A stretch of DNA of 64,000 nucleotides, taken from contig CM068367.1 in the NCBI GenBank assembly GCA_034769895.1, positions 350,983,111 to 351,047,110 of the forward strand, read 5' to 3'. The notes under the pieces were generated by a model that made no database searches, had not been told where the DNA came from, and was given only the letters and a program-made list of their open reading frames with translations. This document shows, piece by piece, positions 1 through 10,118 of the stretch. The stretch is from Magicicada septendecula. Taxonomy: Eukaryota > Arthropoda > Insecta > Hemiptera > Cicadidae. The number at the start of each line of letters is the position of its first letter. Positions within the stretch are counted from its first letter, which is position 1. Position numbers and translations under genes: made by a program.

Positions 1-145
1 AGCCGCCGAGCCAGGGGGGGTCGTTTACCCATGAGGTGTAAGAACAAGAGGGGGTTTTTGGCACCAGTTCCTCACCGGTCCTCTTAGGGGTTTTATCAAT
101 GAGATTTCTTCTGTTTTGACAGAAGACCTCTCATTGAGGGGGTAT
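1..145 (+). mobile_element. 3' end of the internal region of an LTR retrotransposon, with polypurine tract
   Basis: This is the last part of an element whose 5' portion lies outside the window. It ends in a purine-rich tract (around 134-142, attgaggggg) directly before a TG-starting LTR at 146. The same tract, in the same context of a short T-rich stretch and cattgaggggg, precedes the 3' LTR of the element at 1541-7561. The two are therefore related at the plus-strand priming site although their LTR sequences differ. No intact coding sequence is visible. Confidence 0.6.
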
Positions 146-1388
146 TGTAACGGGCCAAATTTATGGGTATTTTATTTTATTGCATTTTTGAGGATTTATA
201 AAAATATTTGTGAAATCTAATTTCAACGGAGACAGACCACGTGTTGTAAGAACAGTTTTAACAAAGGCGACGCAATATCACGTTGTGCAATCGGTAAGAA
301 GGAATCCGCACCACCTTAATTTCCAAGAACCTTGTTTGTGTGTGACCGAGCGCTCGTATACATCCAACGAGCAGGGGCGCGGACCCACGCTAACTTCCAA
401 AACTAAGATGGCTAAGAAACAAATTTTGATTCACTTTTGTCTACCTTACTGGCGGATATTAACTTAAGTCCTGCCTCTTTTGTGACGTCGAGCCATAAGC
501 GCCCAAATATCATCGGCGTACCACACGGAAAACTGCTATGTGTCAGGTACAAAGCCAATAAACTGCAACAACTCAGGCTATGAGCGACGACGAAATTCGT
601 TCGCCGGCAGGCATTAATATCCGCCCGCATGCTATAGGCAGTCCACAAGAAACCGACTTCACTAACAGACGCTGACAGTTTTGTTCGGGCCCGGTCGGTG
701 GAGTTTTATAAAATGTGACTAATTCAACAATATCGTTAATACCGACCGGGACCCGAGGAATTAACGAACTTAACAAGTGTACAAACGGTGACTGGGAGTG
801 GTGTGACAACAGTTAAATTACGGACTTTGGAAGCGCGGGTGAACAAACCACATGTTGTGTGTAATCGCGGCAGTGAACAGTTTAATAATAAATTTGTAAA
901 ATAATCAAACATAATCAGCAAGGGTAAAGTATAAAATTGTATGAAAGCGTGCGTGAGCAGAATGGGCTGTCTTAGAAGTAAGAATATTTGAACATGGTAC
1001 CGAAAGATATATTTCAAAATTTGTTTTGTTTTGTTTTGTTTAGCATTCTTGTTCTAATGAGTAAAACACTTTTAAGTAATTAAAACTATTTAGTCACTCC
1101 AAATATGTGTTAGTCTAAGTTATTTCGTCATTACCACTTTCTCATTTCTGTGCTGCAAGATTCGTCTAAACGTTCCGGGTATCTTCTAAATTATTATTGG
1201 GGGGCAGTCAGATGGCGAAATTGTCCCGTTTTTATTTAAGGTAAAGTGTAAAGGTTTCCATATCTGTCCTTCAAAGATATAGGTGGCGACTCTGGGCTTC
1301 TGGTGAAAATTTATACAGCAGGTAAGTTCTGGCAGTAGTATAGTATTTTATTTATTTAATATATTTCGATCTATTTTGTATCATTACA
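146..1388 (+). repeat. LTR of the element entering from the left (end uncertain)
   Basis: The LTR starts with TGTAACGGG right after the polypurine tract. I place the end at 1388 because TTACA there mirrors the opening TGTAA and gives a length of 1243 bases, almost the same as the 1237-base LTR of the neighbouring element. The end is an inference: no second copy is present and no target duplication can be checked. It holds no credible gene; short open frames on both strands look random. Confidence 0.45.
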
Positions 1389-1536
1389 ACACAGTCACAT
1401 ACACAAACACGTTCACTCAAATAATTGTTCTGTTGTGTTTGACTTTTCTTTTGTATTCATACACAGGTCCTTATGTTTAATGATCTTTTACAATTTTTAA
1501 ATGTATTTAGTGTATGATTTTATGATTAGTATACAT
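1389..1536. other. Flank between two LTR elements, nothing recognised
   Basis: AT-rich sequence between the inferred end of the first LTR and the 4-base target duplication of the next element. No coding signal or repeat was recognised. Confidence 0.5.
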
Positions 1537-1540
1537 ATGT
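1537..1540. repeat. Target site duplication ATGT, left
   Basis: ATGT immediately before the 5' LTR; the same four bases follow the 3' LTR at 7562-7565. Confidence 0.75.
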
Positions 1541-2777
1541 TGTGATGGTACAATTCTGGTACAATCTTAAATTAACAAAAACATGGTATAAAAGACCATA
1601 AGTATTGTATTCCTTCATTTTTTAACAATTTGGTCATAATTAATTAAACATTTAATAATCCCTGTAAAGTTTCGGTGAGTGGACTATACAAATATTTTGT
1701 GAACGCAAAAGTGAATTGACAAGAGTCTAACTGTTTTCATCGCAAAAAACAAGAAACACAGCAAAAAACGTATGTCGCATACTGAGATAAGGTGCCTATC
1801 CCTTATGACGCCAACGATAAGGAATGTATTTCTGTAAACCAGTTGAAGCTGTACACAGATGAACTATAACTTGATGACGTAGTTTTCGCCCCACCTACGA
1901 AATGTGGAACAAAGAATCTGGGTCATTTTCTTCTGGAGCTTGAACGCAGCCGGCCGGCAAACAGTTCACCGAGTGTGAATTTCAACTTTTACACCACTAA
2001 AAGTGGTTAATTACAAAAGTGTTAACAACAGTGACACCTTACCATTTGGTAACGTGTAATACTATAAAATGTGACCGGTAGCGTAATCGGTAAACTCGCG
2101 GTGTGCGAAGTTTTACCGTACAGAGAACGAACAACCGCTGCAAATTTGGGTGAGAACGTTCCAACATCATTTTTTTAGTGTCAAGTAAAACAATATAATT
2201 CAACATAATGACCAACTCAAAATTCAATCACTGTTAAAATGAATTCAATTCAATCTTATTTAAAATTTTAAAATGAGCTCAGTAAAAAAATAAGAAATTG
2301 TACCAGAGTGTGAGAGAGAGAGTGAGAGGGAGAGAGTGTCGTAAATTCTCTAAGTGCTGGGTTGTGCAAGGTATATATCTATGTTTAATAATCTATTATA
2401 TAATATTTCATAATTACATATCCAATGTTTCATGTTTACTTGTAGATATTTTGGAGGGTTTAAAGTTCGCTGAACGCACCATTGAGTAAGATGTACTTAC
2501 AGTAAAATAAATAAGGTATATCATTGGTAACAATTTTAACCAGGTATTTTATTATTTCACATAACAATTTCCGCTAATCAAAAGTTTGCTTAACGAATTC
2601 CTGCCCTATAGTGACTTTGAAAGGTAAGTAAAATTACAAAGTTATTTACGTCTATATTGCTAATCAAGATGGCGCCTGACTTTTGAAATCATTGTTTATA
2701 TCGTATAGTATATCGTATGTTTTCTTGCGCCAGAACAGGGACATAACTATTTGTAACTATCTTTTATTATAGTTACA
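1541..2777 (+). repeat. 5' LTR
   Basis: It has TG...CA ends. A strong splice donor consensus (aaaggtaagtaaa, near 2620) sits inside the LTR and is kept in the other copy near 7405. That would allow a spliced RNA joining the LTR leader to downstream sequence. A GA-rich stretch lies at about 2311-2337. Confidence 0.85.
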
Positions 2778-2952
2778 AATGTTGCCCGTAATAACAGGGA
2801 CCTGACATAAAAGTTTATGTGAGTAAGCCTACAAAGAGAGCGGAAAAGTTATCTGAGGTAATAAACGCCAAATTTTAAGACGTAAACATAACCAAATTTT
2901 ACGAGGTTATGTTATACGATTGTATGCATGCGTGTATTATAAAATTGCAAAC

Positions 2953-4182
2953 ATGAGTACTAATTATAATATTACAATAGAAATCAGTACAGCTGATGTA
3001 AATTTGACTAGTGAGATGGAAGTTCAACCAACTCCAACTAGTCAGATTGACGAGGTAAATACGCCTGTATCTGTTGTATCTGTAGAAACAGAGGAGGTCG
3101 CTACATCCATGTCAACTGGTTCAGAAGGTAAACGAGATGGTACCGCTGCTTTGATGCAGCTCTTATTAAATAAATTTGATAAAAAATTTACAAATTTGAA
3201 TGATAATTTTGATAAACAATTTAATGAATTAAAGAATGAAATTAAAATTCGTAATGATAATCTTATTAAGCAGTGCGATAAAGTGATTAAAAAATTGGAT
3301 GGGAGTTTAATTCAACTAGAAAATCAGAAGGTGAGTAGTAGTGAAAATAGTACGAAAAACGAAGTACTGCTTAACAAAGTAAATAACAGTGATAAGTTGA
3401 ATAATGAATTTACAGGTAGTAAGAATATGAGATTAGAAAATGATAATGAAAGTATTATGAGTGAAAATGAAGTGTTTGAGTGTATTGAGTCAGAGAGAGA
3501 GCTTGGAGAAAGTATTTTTGTACAAGGGGTGCAGGGGTTAGAATTTTCTTTTGATGTTGTGTTAGGGGGTGAAGAAAAGTCTTCACGTATTTTTTATAAG
3601 GACAAGAGTTCCTTCAATTTATATTTGGGAGACGATAGGTCTACAAATAAAGTTTCTTGGTGTTTTTGTGTACCTCATAAGTGGTACAGTAATTTTGAGT
3701 TAGGGACCCCTGCATATTTGGAGAGAGAGAGTGTAACTTGGTGTTATAGTGAGAAATATATTAAGAGAGAAAGTGTAGAGAAGTATTGTGAGAGATATTG
3801 TGAGAAAAAGAAAGTAATAAAATTTTTTAAAGTAAATAGAAAGTACAGAGAATTGGTAGAGAGGTTAGGCATAGATACGGTGGAGGAAAATAATGAATGC
3901 TTACCTTGTAGTAACAGTAAAATTGAAATAATAATAGATAATGGTATCAAGTACTTACCTGTGGTAGAAAATTATGATGATAATTACAAGATGAATAACA
4001 AGATTATAACCTATGATTTTACTGATATAGACAGAACCCTACTCGAGCGTGACTTGATATATTTGTTTGATAATTGTTTGATATATGAATATGAATATAA
4101 TGTTTCTAATCATAAAATTTATTCATTAGATAATAAGATAAATAGACGTAAGATTAGGTTGTTATTCAACGATGGAGGATAG
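2953..4182 (+). CDS. Unknown coiled-coil protein encoded inside the LTR element
   Basis: Open frame of 420 codons from 2920. I prefer the second ATG at 2953 (aaacatgag context), giving 409 residues; the first ATG has a poor context. Residues about 70-125 are rich in K, E, N, D and L with heptad-like spacing, which suggests a coiled coil. Residues about 1-60 are polar and rich in T, S and V. The C-terminal half has clustered cysteines (WCFCVPHKW, then YCERYCEKKK) but not the CX2CX4HX4C knuckle of most Gag proteins. By position directly after the 5' LTR it could serve as a Gag-like packaging protein, which is inference only. No reverse transcriptase or integrase motif is present. An intact 1.2 kb frame in such AT-rich DNA argues for selection. 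I do not recognise the family. Confidence 0.65.
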   Translation: MSTNYNITIEISTADVNLTSEMEVQPTPTSQIDEVNTPVSVVSVETEEVATSMSTGSEGKRDGTAALMQLLLNKFDKKFTNLNDNFDKQFNELKNEIKIRNDNLIKQCDKVIKKLDGSLIQLENQKVSSSENSTKNEVLLNKVNNSDKLNNEFTGSKNMRLENDNESIMSENEVFECIESERELGESIFVQGVQGLEFSFDVVLGGEEKSSRIFYKDKSSFNLYLGDDRSTNKVSWCFCVPHKWYSNFELGTPAYLERESVTWCYSEKYIKRESVEKYCERYCEKKKVIKFFKVNRKYRELVERLGIDTVEENNECLPCSNSKIEIIIDNGIKYLPVVENYDDNYKMNNKIITYDFTDIDRTLLERDLIYLFDNCLIYEYEYNVSNHKIYSLDNKINRRKIRLLFNDGG

Positions 4183-6319
4183 ACTGTTGTATTGTGAAAT
4201 GATCATTAAATATATGTGAAAAGTGGTATTGAATTGGACTGCTATGGACTGAGTTTGATAAATAACAAAATAATGTGTTTGGAGTGTATATTTTTCATTG
4301 TTTCATATGTTTTATATATCAATGTATTTATGTATTTTGATGTTGTATTACAGGTATATTTTGTGTACACCAGTTATGTATTTTAATAATTAACATGTTT
4401 TGTTTAATTAAACAAGTTTAAACAAATGAATAATATTTAAAGGTCAATTACTGAATTAAAATAGTACAAAAGAAAGTTGTACTAATTTGTAACAGTTGTA
4501 AATTATTAATTGTAATAGAAAGTTTCTAATGAAGTTAAAGTATTATGTAATATGTAATGAAGGTAATTCCTAATGAATAATTAAATAAATGATTATGTAA
4601 GAATACATATATTTGAAAAGTGAGAGGTACTATTATGAGTAGGTGAGAGATGAATTTTATAAGACAAATGTCAATGATTACAGTAAGGTAGAGTGTTTAA
4701 ACAGGGATAGAGCCTGGGCATAGATAGAGGCAGGTGAGTTATTTAATTAATGTAAATGGAGTTATATAGTTAAGAATTTTTGAAGTAAATAATACAAAGA
4801 AAGTATTAGATATTTTAGGGACACAGTAGTTAGTGATTATTTGTAGAGGTGAGTGAAGTCAAGGTTAAACATTTATTTGTTGTTGATGATATTTTGTAGT
4901 GGGGGTGAGGTGATAAGGAGTAGCCAACGTATAGTGTTGTGGCAGGTAATAGCGTAGTTTTAGGGAGTGTTTGCCGAATTATTTTGGAAGGGCAAAATAT
5001 TATGAATTTATATAGCCAGTTAGGGAACACCCATCTCTGTACAAAGATGCGCGGTGCTATAGGATTTATCGTCAGAATGAAATTAGTAAAGGTGTTTATA
5101 ATTGAGATATTGGTGTCATGATAGATAAATTTGGTTGTTAGTTAGAAGGAGGTGAGTAAGATTACAATAAGTAAAGGCATAGTGAATATAGGAGTCACCC
5201 AGACTAAACAATGATTAGAAGATGAAAGGTTAGGTAGTTAGGTAGGTAGAAAGTTCAGAGTAGAAAGGAAATAAGAAATGAATAATGAAATAATAATAAT
5301 ATTATGAATATTAATAATAAATTTGAAATGAATTTTATAATTATAATAAATAATTGATGGCTAAAAGTTTAGAAATAATTAATTAATTGAAATTGTAACT
5401 TAAATGATTTAAATGCAACTTTAAATAGATAGAATGTGCAAATCTTAATCAAGATTAAATATGAATTAACCATTTAAAATGTATTAAATGTATGAATATA
5501 ATGATAACGTGTATTATTATGTATCATGTATTATGTATTATGTTATGAAATTTTAACATGATGTATAGAAATAGTGTGTGTGGAGGAGAAAGAGGGGTAA
5601 ATGTTGTTAACAGCGCCAATTATTACCTGTTAATAATGATAGTAATGATTTTAATAATAATTTTAATTTCAATAAGATTTTCTTAACGATGTTGTTTTTT
5701 TCTATAATTTGTTTTTCTCCATGTTTGAATATTTGGGAGATTTATATGGGGATTTCCATGTTTTCATTTATAATTAAATTAAATTCTTTTTTATATCAAT
5801 ATGTGTTTCTTTTATAATTATAATAATTATTATCGATGGGAATCGAAACGATTTTATAATTCAGGGTAGTCCATAAAGAGAATGGCAATTCTATGTAATC
5901 CTTGTTACATTTTTTATATTATATTTCTAGTAATTCAAGCAAACCCAGTGCTTATTAGCACAAACCAGCACCTAGCTAAGGGGAACCAGATCAGTTAAGG
6001 ATAGAGTAATATACCAAGCCACTATTTTGATATTTTTCATTTAATGTTTCAGTGTTTGGTGATGTTATGACGGCGGTCCTGAGCTGGCCAGCGCGTCAGA
6101 GCAGGGGCGTTACGCGCCTAAGTGGCCTTATGGTGTTGGGATCTCGAAGGAGAAGTCCAGTAAGGTCATGCAGGTACTGTCATCGTCATCAGACCACGGG
6201 TGAGTTATTGATTTTCTTTTTATATAAATTGTAATGGGGTTGTGGCGACCTATCCTGGCTGATCCCTTTAGGAAGTATGAATGGGTCAATGAAATTTTTT
6301 ATGCGGCACAAAATCTTTC
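4183..6319 (+). other. Non-coding internal tail of the LTR element
   Basis: About 2.1 kb of AT-rich sequence between the ORF stop and the polypurine tract. Every reading frame is broken. A slightly GC-richer island at about 6060-6200 could be a remnant of the C-terminus of a lost pol gene, but I cannot show homology. Confidence 0.5.
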
Positions 6320-6331
6320 ATTGAGGGGGTT
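6320..6331 (+). other. Polypurine tract before the 3' LTR
   Basis: Sequence attgagggggtt abuts the TG of the 3' LTR, as expected for plus-strand DNA priming. It is nearly identical to the tract at about 134-145 in the neighbouring element. Confidence 0.7.
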
Positions 6332-7561
6332 TGTGATGGTACAATTCTGGTACAATCTTAAATTAACAAAAACATGGTATAAAAGACCATAAGTATTGTA
6401 TTCCTTCATTTTTTAACAATTTGGTCATAATTAATTAAACATTTAATAATCCCTGTAAAGTTTCGGTGAGTGGACTATACAAATATTTTGTGAACGCAAA
6501 AGTGAATTGACAAGATTCTAACTGTTTTCATCGCAAAAAACAAGAAACACAGCAAAAAACGTATGTCGCATACTGAGATAAGGTGCCTATCCCTGATGAC
6601 GCCAGCGATGAGGAATGTATTTCCGTAAACCAGTTGAAGCTGTAAACAGATGAACAATAACTTGATGACGTAGTTTTCGCCCCACCTACGAAATGTGGAA
6701 CAAAGAATCTGGGTCATTTTCTTCTGGAGCTTGAACGCAGCCGGCCGGCAAACAGTTCACCGAGTGTGAATTTCAACTTTTACACCACTAAAAGTGGTTA
6801 ATTACAAAAGTGTTAACAACAGTGACACCTTACCATTTGGTAAGGTGTAATACTATAAAATGTGACCGGTAGCGTAATCGGTAAACTCGCGGTGTGCGAA
6901 GTTTTACCGCACAGAGAACGAACAACCGCTGCAAATTTGGGTGAGAACGTTCCAACATCATTTTTTTAGTTTCAAGTAAAACAATATAATTCAACATAAT
7001 GACCAACTCAAAATTCAATCACTGTTAAAATGAATTCAATTCAATCTTATTTAAAATTTTAAAATGAGCTCAGTAAAAAAATAAGAAATTGTACCAGAGC
7101 GTGAGAGAGAGAGTGAGAGGGGGAGAGTGTCGTAAATTCTCTAAGTGCTGGGTTGTGCGAGGTATATATCTATGTTTAATAATCTATTATATAATATTTC
7201 ATAATTACATATCCAATGTTTCATGTTTACTTGTAGATATTTTGGAGGGTTTAAAGTTCGCTGAATTGTGTAAGATGTACTTACAGTAAAATAAATAGGG
7301 TATATCATTGGTAACAATTTTAACCAGGTATTTTATTATTTCACATAACAATTTCCGCTAATCAAAAGTTCGCTTAACGAATTCCTGCCCTATAGTGACT
7401 TTGAAAGGTAAGTAAAATTACAAAGTTATTTACGTCTATATTGCTAATCAAGATGGCGCCTGACTTTTGAAATCATTGTTTATATCGTATAGTATATCGT
7501 ATGTTTTCTTGCGCCAGAACAGGGACATAACTATTTGTAACTATCTTTTATTATAGTTACA
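6332..7561 (+). repeat. 3' LTR
   Basis: Direct copy of 1541-2777. The largest difference is near 7264, where this copy is seven bases shorter than the 5' LTR. Confidence 0.85.
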
Positions 7562-7565
7562 ATGT
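7562..7565. repeat. Target site duplication ATGT, right
   Basis: Matches 1537-1540 and marks the right border of the LTR element. Confidence 0.75.
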
Positions 7566-7667
7566 AGTTCTCATCAGTATAATAGTGTTTTTGGAACTTA
7601 GTGTATGCACACTGGGTGTTAGGTAATATTTATCAATATATTTTATTTTATTTTTACTACTATTTAC

Positions 7668-7732
7668 CAATTTCACAGTCGGTATTTTACATAGAAGGTT
7701 TCTACTATTATTCATGAGAATGTCGCCCTCAT
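7668..7732 (-). CDS. Possible short internal exon of a host gene (minus strand)
   Basis: On the minus strand a pyrimidine-rich run ending ttttgtttgcag is followed by an open stretch encoding DEGDILMNNSRNLLCKIPTV and a little more, and then a donor-like gtaaat. The exon would start in phase 1 and end in phase 0. It is wedged between the LTR element (ends 7565) and a BEL relic (starts about 7742), so it looks like surviving unique sequence. Its start phase does not match the next candidate upstream (9097-9192, which ends in phase 0), so at least one further exon would be needed between them. No family was recognised; a chance open frame is quite possible. Confidence 0.25.
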
Positions 7733-7741
7733 CTGCAAACA

Positions 7742-8800
7742 AAAGGTGTTATATTTGATATCACATGTGAAGGGAGAAGCATATAAGGAAACCTTAACTT
7801 TACCAGTGAACATTGCTACAACTAGTGAACTTTACAGTTACAACATTGCTATGTCCATTCTCATGAACCGATACCTCAACAAAAGGCTACCAGTCCAAAC
7901 CTATTGCCAGAATCTCCTGCAGCTTCCTACCATCTCTGTGAAGTCTTTGAGGACAACCCGTGACTTTAAAGACACTTTTACTTCAAAATTCTGGTGATTC
8001 AGTCACTGAGGGTTGAGGAAAATTTCAAGATGTTTGTTTGGCAATTCTCTTGTCAAAACTGGATTTGCAATTGAGAGAAAAATTAGAGGCCTATTCAGGT
8101 TCTTCAGATCGTGTTCCTAAGGTAGAGTCTGTTATCAAGTTCCTGATCACCATGATCGAACTTACACAACAGGCTGTGCTAACTAGTTGACTGGCAGGTC
8201 CATCTCATCCACAAGGATCTGTCACTCCTCAGAAGCTTTCTTCTTGCGTTGCTTCACTAATTCAATCATGCATGACTTCAGACAAAATCCTGTCTGTAAG
8301 TCTAGTCATCCTATTGTGGAATCCAAGAAATTTCTGAGTCTGAGCCCATCTGACTGCTATGAACAGGTAAAACACCTGAAATGATGCATTGTTTGCTTGT
8401 CATCTGCCCACAAGAACAAATGTCCAGGTAGGTGTGCGGTTTGCAGTGGCTTATTAATTTCTCAGACAAGCTGGCCGCTAACGAACAGTCACCAAAAGTC
8501 ACAAACTCTTGGTTCCCCCCAGCATCACTGTGAACTGGAGAGTGGGGGAACATAAACTCTCACCACCTCTACAAGTGAAAATAAGAGTGTTGTTAGCCAC
8601 ATGCCTGGTATCTCTGCACTTCAATGAAATGCTTATCATTGCCAGAGCTATTCTGGATATTGCAACTGAAACCTCATTCATTTCAGAGTATTGTGTGCAG
8701 CAGTTGGGATGTCTGCGCGTGTTCAATGCATTGGTCATTGATGGTATTGGGACTTCTCTTTCATGGTTTTAGTCAGTTAGCCATTAAGACATTAGAGGGG
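7742..8800 (+). pseudogene. Degenerate BEL/Pao gag-protease relic
   Basis: The first frame (7746-7997) reads like the conserved Gag domain of BEL/Pao elements (DUF1759): YLISHVKGEAY, then an N-K-R-L motif and LPTISVKSLR. A second frame near 8040-8110 continues it (QLREKLEAYSGSSDR). Around 8300-8430 there is a cysteine-rich stretch resembling the zinc knuckles (HKNKCPGRC). At 8580-8720 a frame resembling the retropepsin region reads ARAILDIATETSFISEYC, with the catalytic D-S/T-G replaced by D-I-A. Several frameshifts and stops separate these pieces. No reverse transcriptase or LTR is seen. It is unrelated in detail to BEL-1 and BEL-2 below. Confidence 0.65.
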
Positions 8801-9096
8801 ACTATGTAAATTGTACATAGTCAATTTCAATTAATAAGTGCAGAGATGGACTCGGGCTTGAATGTTCCTACTGAATGTTTCCAGCAATATGAAATGTTTC
8901 TTGTATGTCTCAGTAATGTCTCAAACTTCGAAGCACACAGCATGGTGGAACTGTCTCAACAACACTTGACTAGATAACAGCAATCTAAGAGACCATGAGC
9001 CAATATTCACCCCCTCCCCTGACCATCAACAATTTTTTCTCTATTGCAAGTGTTCGCTGAGATTCCTTCTACCTTTTTTCCTAAAGGACCTCTTAC
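8801..9096. other. Intergenic or intronic, nothing recognised
   Basis: Short stretch between the BEL relic and the exon candidate at 9097. No clear ORF or repeat was recognised. Confidence 0.4.
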
Positions 9097-9192
9097 CTTT
9101 TCAAATTTGTCTTCAATCACACAGCTATATGGAATGAGATGACTCGAATCTTTATATTCTGATTTTATATATTTTAGACAGTTTTCCATCTG
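9097..9192 (-). CDS. Possible internal exon of a host gene (minus strand)
   Basis: On the minus strand a pyrimidine-rich tract ending cactcaagcag is followed by an open segment (MENCLKYIKSEYKDSSHL, then IPYSCVIEDKFEK) that ends at a good donor, AAG|gtaaga. Acceptor choices at 9189 or 9192 both give phase 0 and the end is phase 0. That fits the phase-0 end of the candidate exon at 12054-12266. It resembles none of the transposon proteins in the window. The family was not recognised. Evidence is splice signals plus frame consistency only. Confidence 0.4.
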
Positions 9193-9344
9193 CTTGAGTG
9201 TGACCAGAGGGAATAATATTTAAAATATAAAACTTAGCATTATGTGGGGTAAAATGCAAAATACTTTATAATTAAACATTCATATAATTATTTCATAGCC
9301 TAAAAACTCCACAGTGGGTGTAATACATATCATAGTTATATGGC

Positions 9345-9560
9345 ATGGGAAAAAAGTATATATTTGCATCGATTACTCTCTTTACCTTAAAAGTTTTGGT
9401 TGTTCATACTGGTCATATTTTTGGTTGGTCATGTAGAGATATGACCCACTATTTTACACACTTTGATACAGTGGAAACTATGTTACCTGGACTTCTGTTA
9501 TCTCAATCCTCCCGTATTCAGATCCAACGAGAGGTAGTAACCCACTACCACTGTTAATAT
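9345..9560 (+). repeat. Repeat copy 1 containing a Tigger-type terminal end
   Basis: About 200 bases that recur, diverged, at 10383-10590. Each copy contains a TA followed by a CAGTGGAAAC-like end and a Tigger-type terminal sequence. The similarity extends upstream of that end, so this is a duplication that includes flank and not two independent insertions. Confidence 0.5.
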
Positions 9561-10118
9561 CTGTATTAACATCAAAGCCGCTGCTCTCATTTATGCAAGT
9601 GGCATTGACAAATCAAAGGGGCAGCTGTAAACGTCTTGTGAATAAAGACACAAAGTTCACTTCAGCAGATACTGTGACATTACATTAATTTTTATAGAAC
9701 TGCTGTATGTATTTGTTTTGTTAATATTGGTACAGCATAAACAGCGCCTAGTCCTGTCAACATTACTGTTTGTTTTTAATTCCTAAGAAATGTATAGATA
9801 TTTTTGCATACATATATATTTTTGTATCTGTGTTCTCTTTAAAGTTTAGCAAATACCTCATAAGAAATTATTCATATTCTGTTTTGGCGAACATGTACCT
9901 TTCTCAGGTTGTGTTTAAAACAAGACTGAAATTACTGGCAGTGGTTACCCTACTGTACTTGATCACAGTCAGATAGAGGGATGGACTGTGGATGTTCCTC
10001 ATTGTTAAACACAAGCATTCTAGTATACAGTGTATGTGTCATTTATTGCACATTACGTCATCTGTCATTGTTTTATTCTGATCTGTTTGCTTTACACATT
10101 TGACTTCTTTCCTTCAGA

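Larger units (their letters stand above)
1541..7561 (+). mobile_element. Complete-looking non-autonomous LTR retrotransposon with one unknown ORF
   Basis: Two long direct repeats (1541-2777 and 6332-7561) both start TGTGATGG and end AGTTACA, and the element is flanked by ATGT (1537-1540 and 7562-7565), a 4-base target duplication typical of Gypsy-type integrases. A polypurine tract (attgagggggtt, 6320-6331) precedes the 3' LTR. The internal part is only about 3.55 kb. It carries one 410-420 residue ORF and no reverse transcriptase, RNase H, integrase or protease that I can find, so the element would need enzymes in trans. The LTRs differ by roughly 15 substitutions and one 7-base indel by hand alignment (about 98-99% identical), which suggests recent insertion. 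No TGG-type primer binding site follows the 5' LTR, which is odd. Confidence 0.85.

Noticed and set aside
2311-2337. Possible long GA microsatellite in the 5' LTR
   Set aside because: Only a short, interrupted GA stretch; part of the LTR and present in both copies.
6052-6234. 60-codon ORF near the 3' end of the non-autonomous LTR element
   Set aside because: Arginine-rich but without recognisable pol motifs; too short to call a gene.
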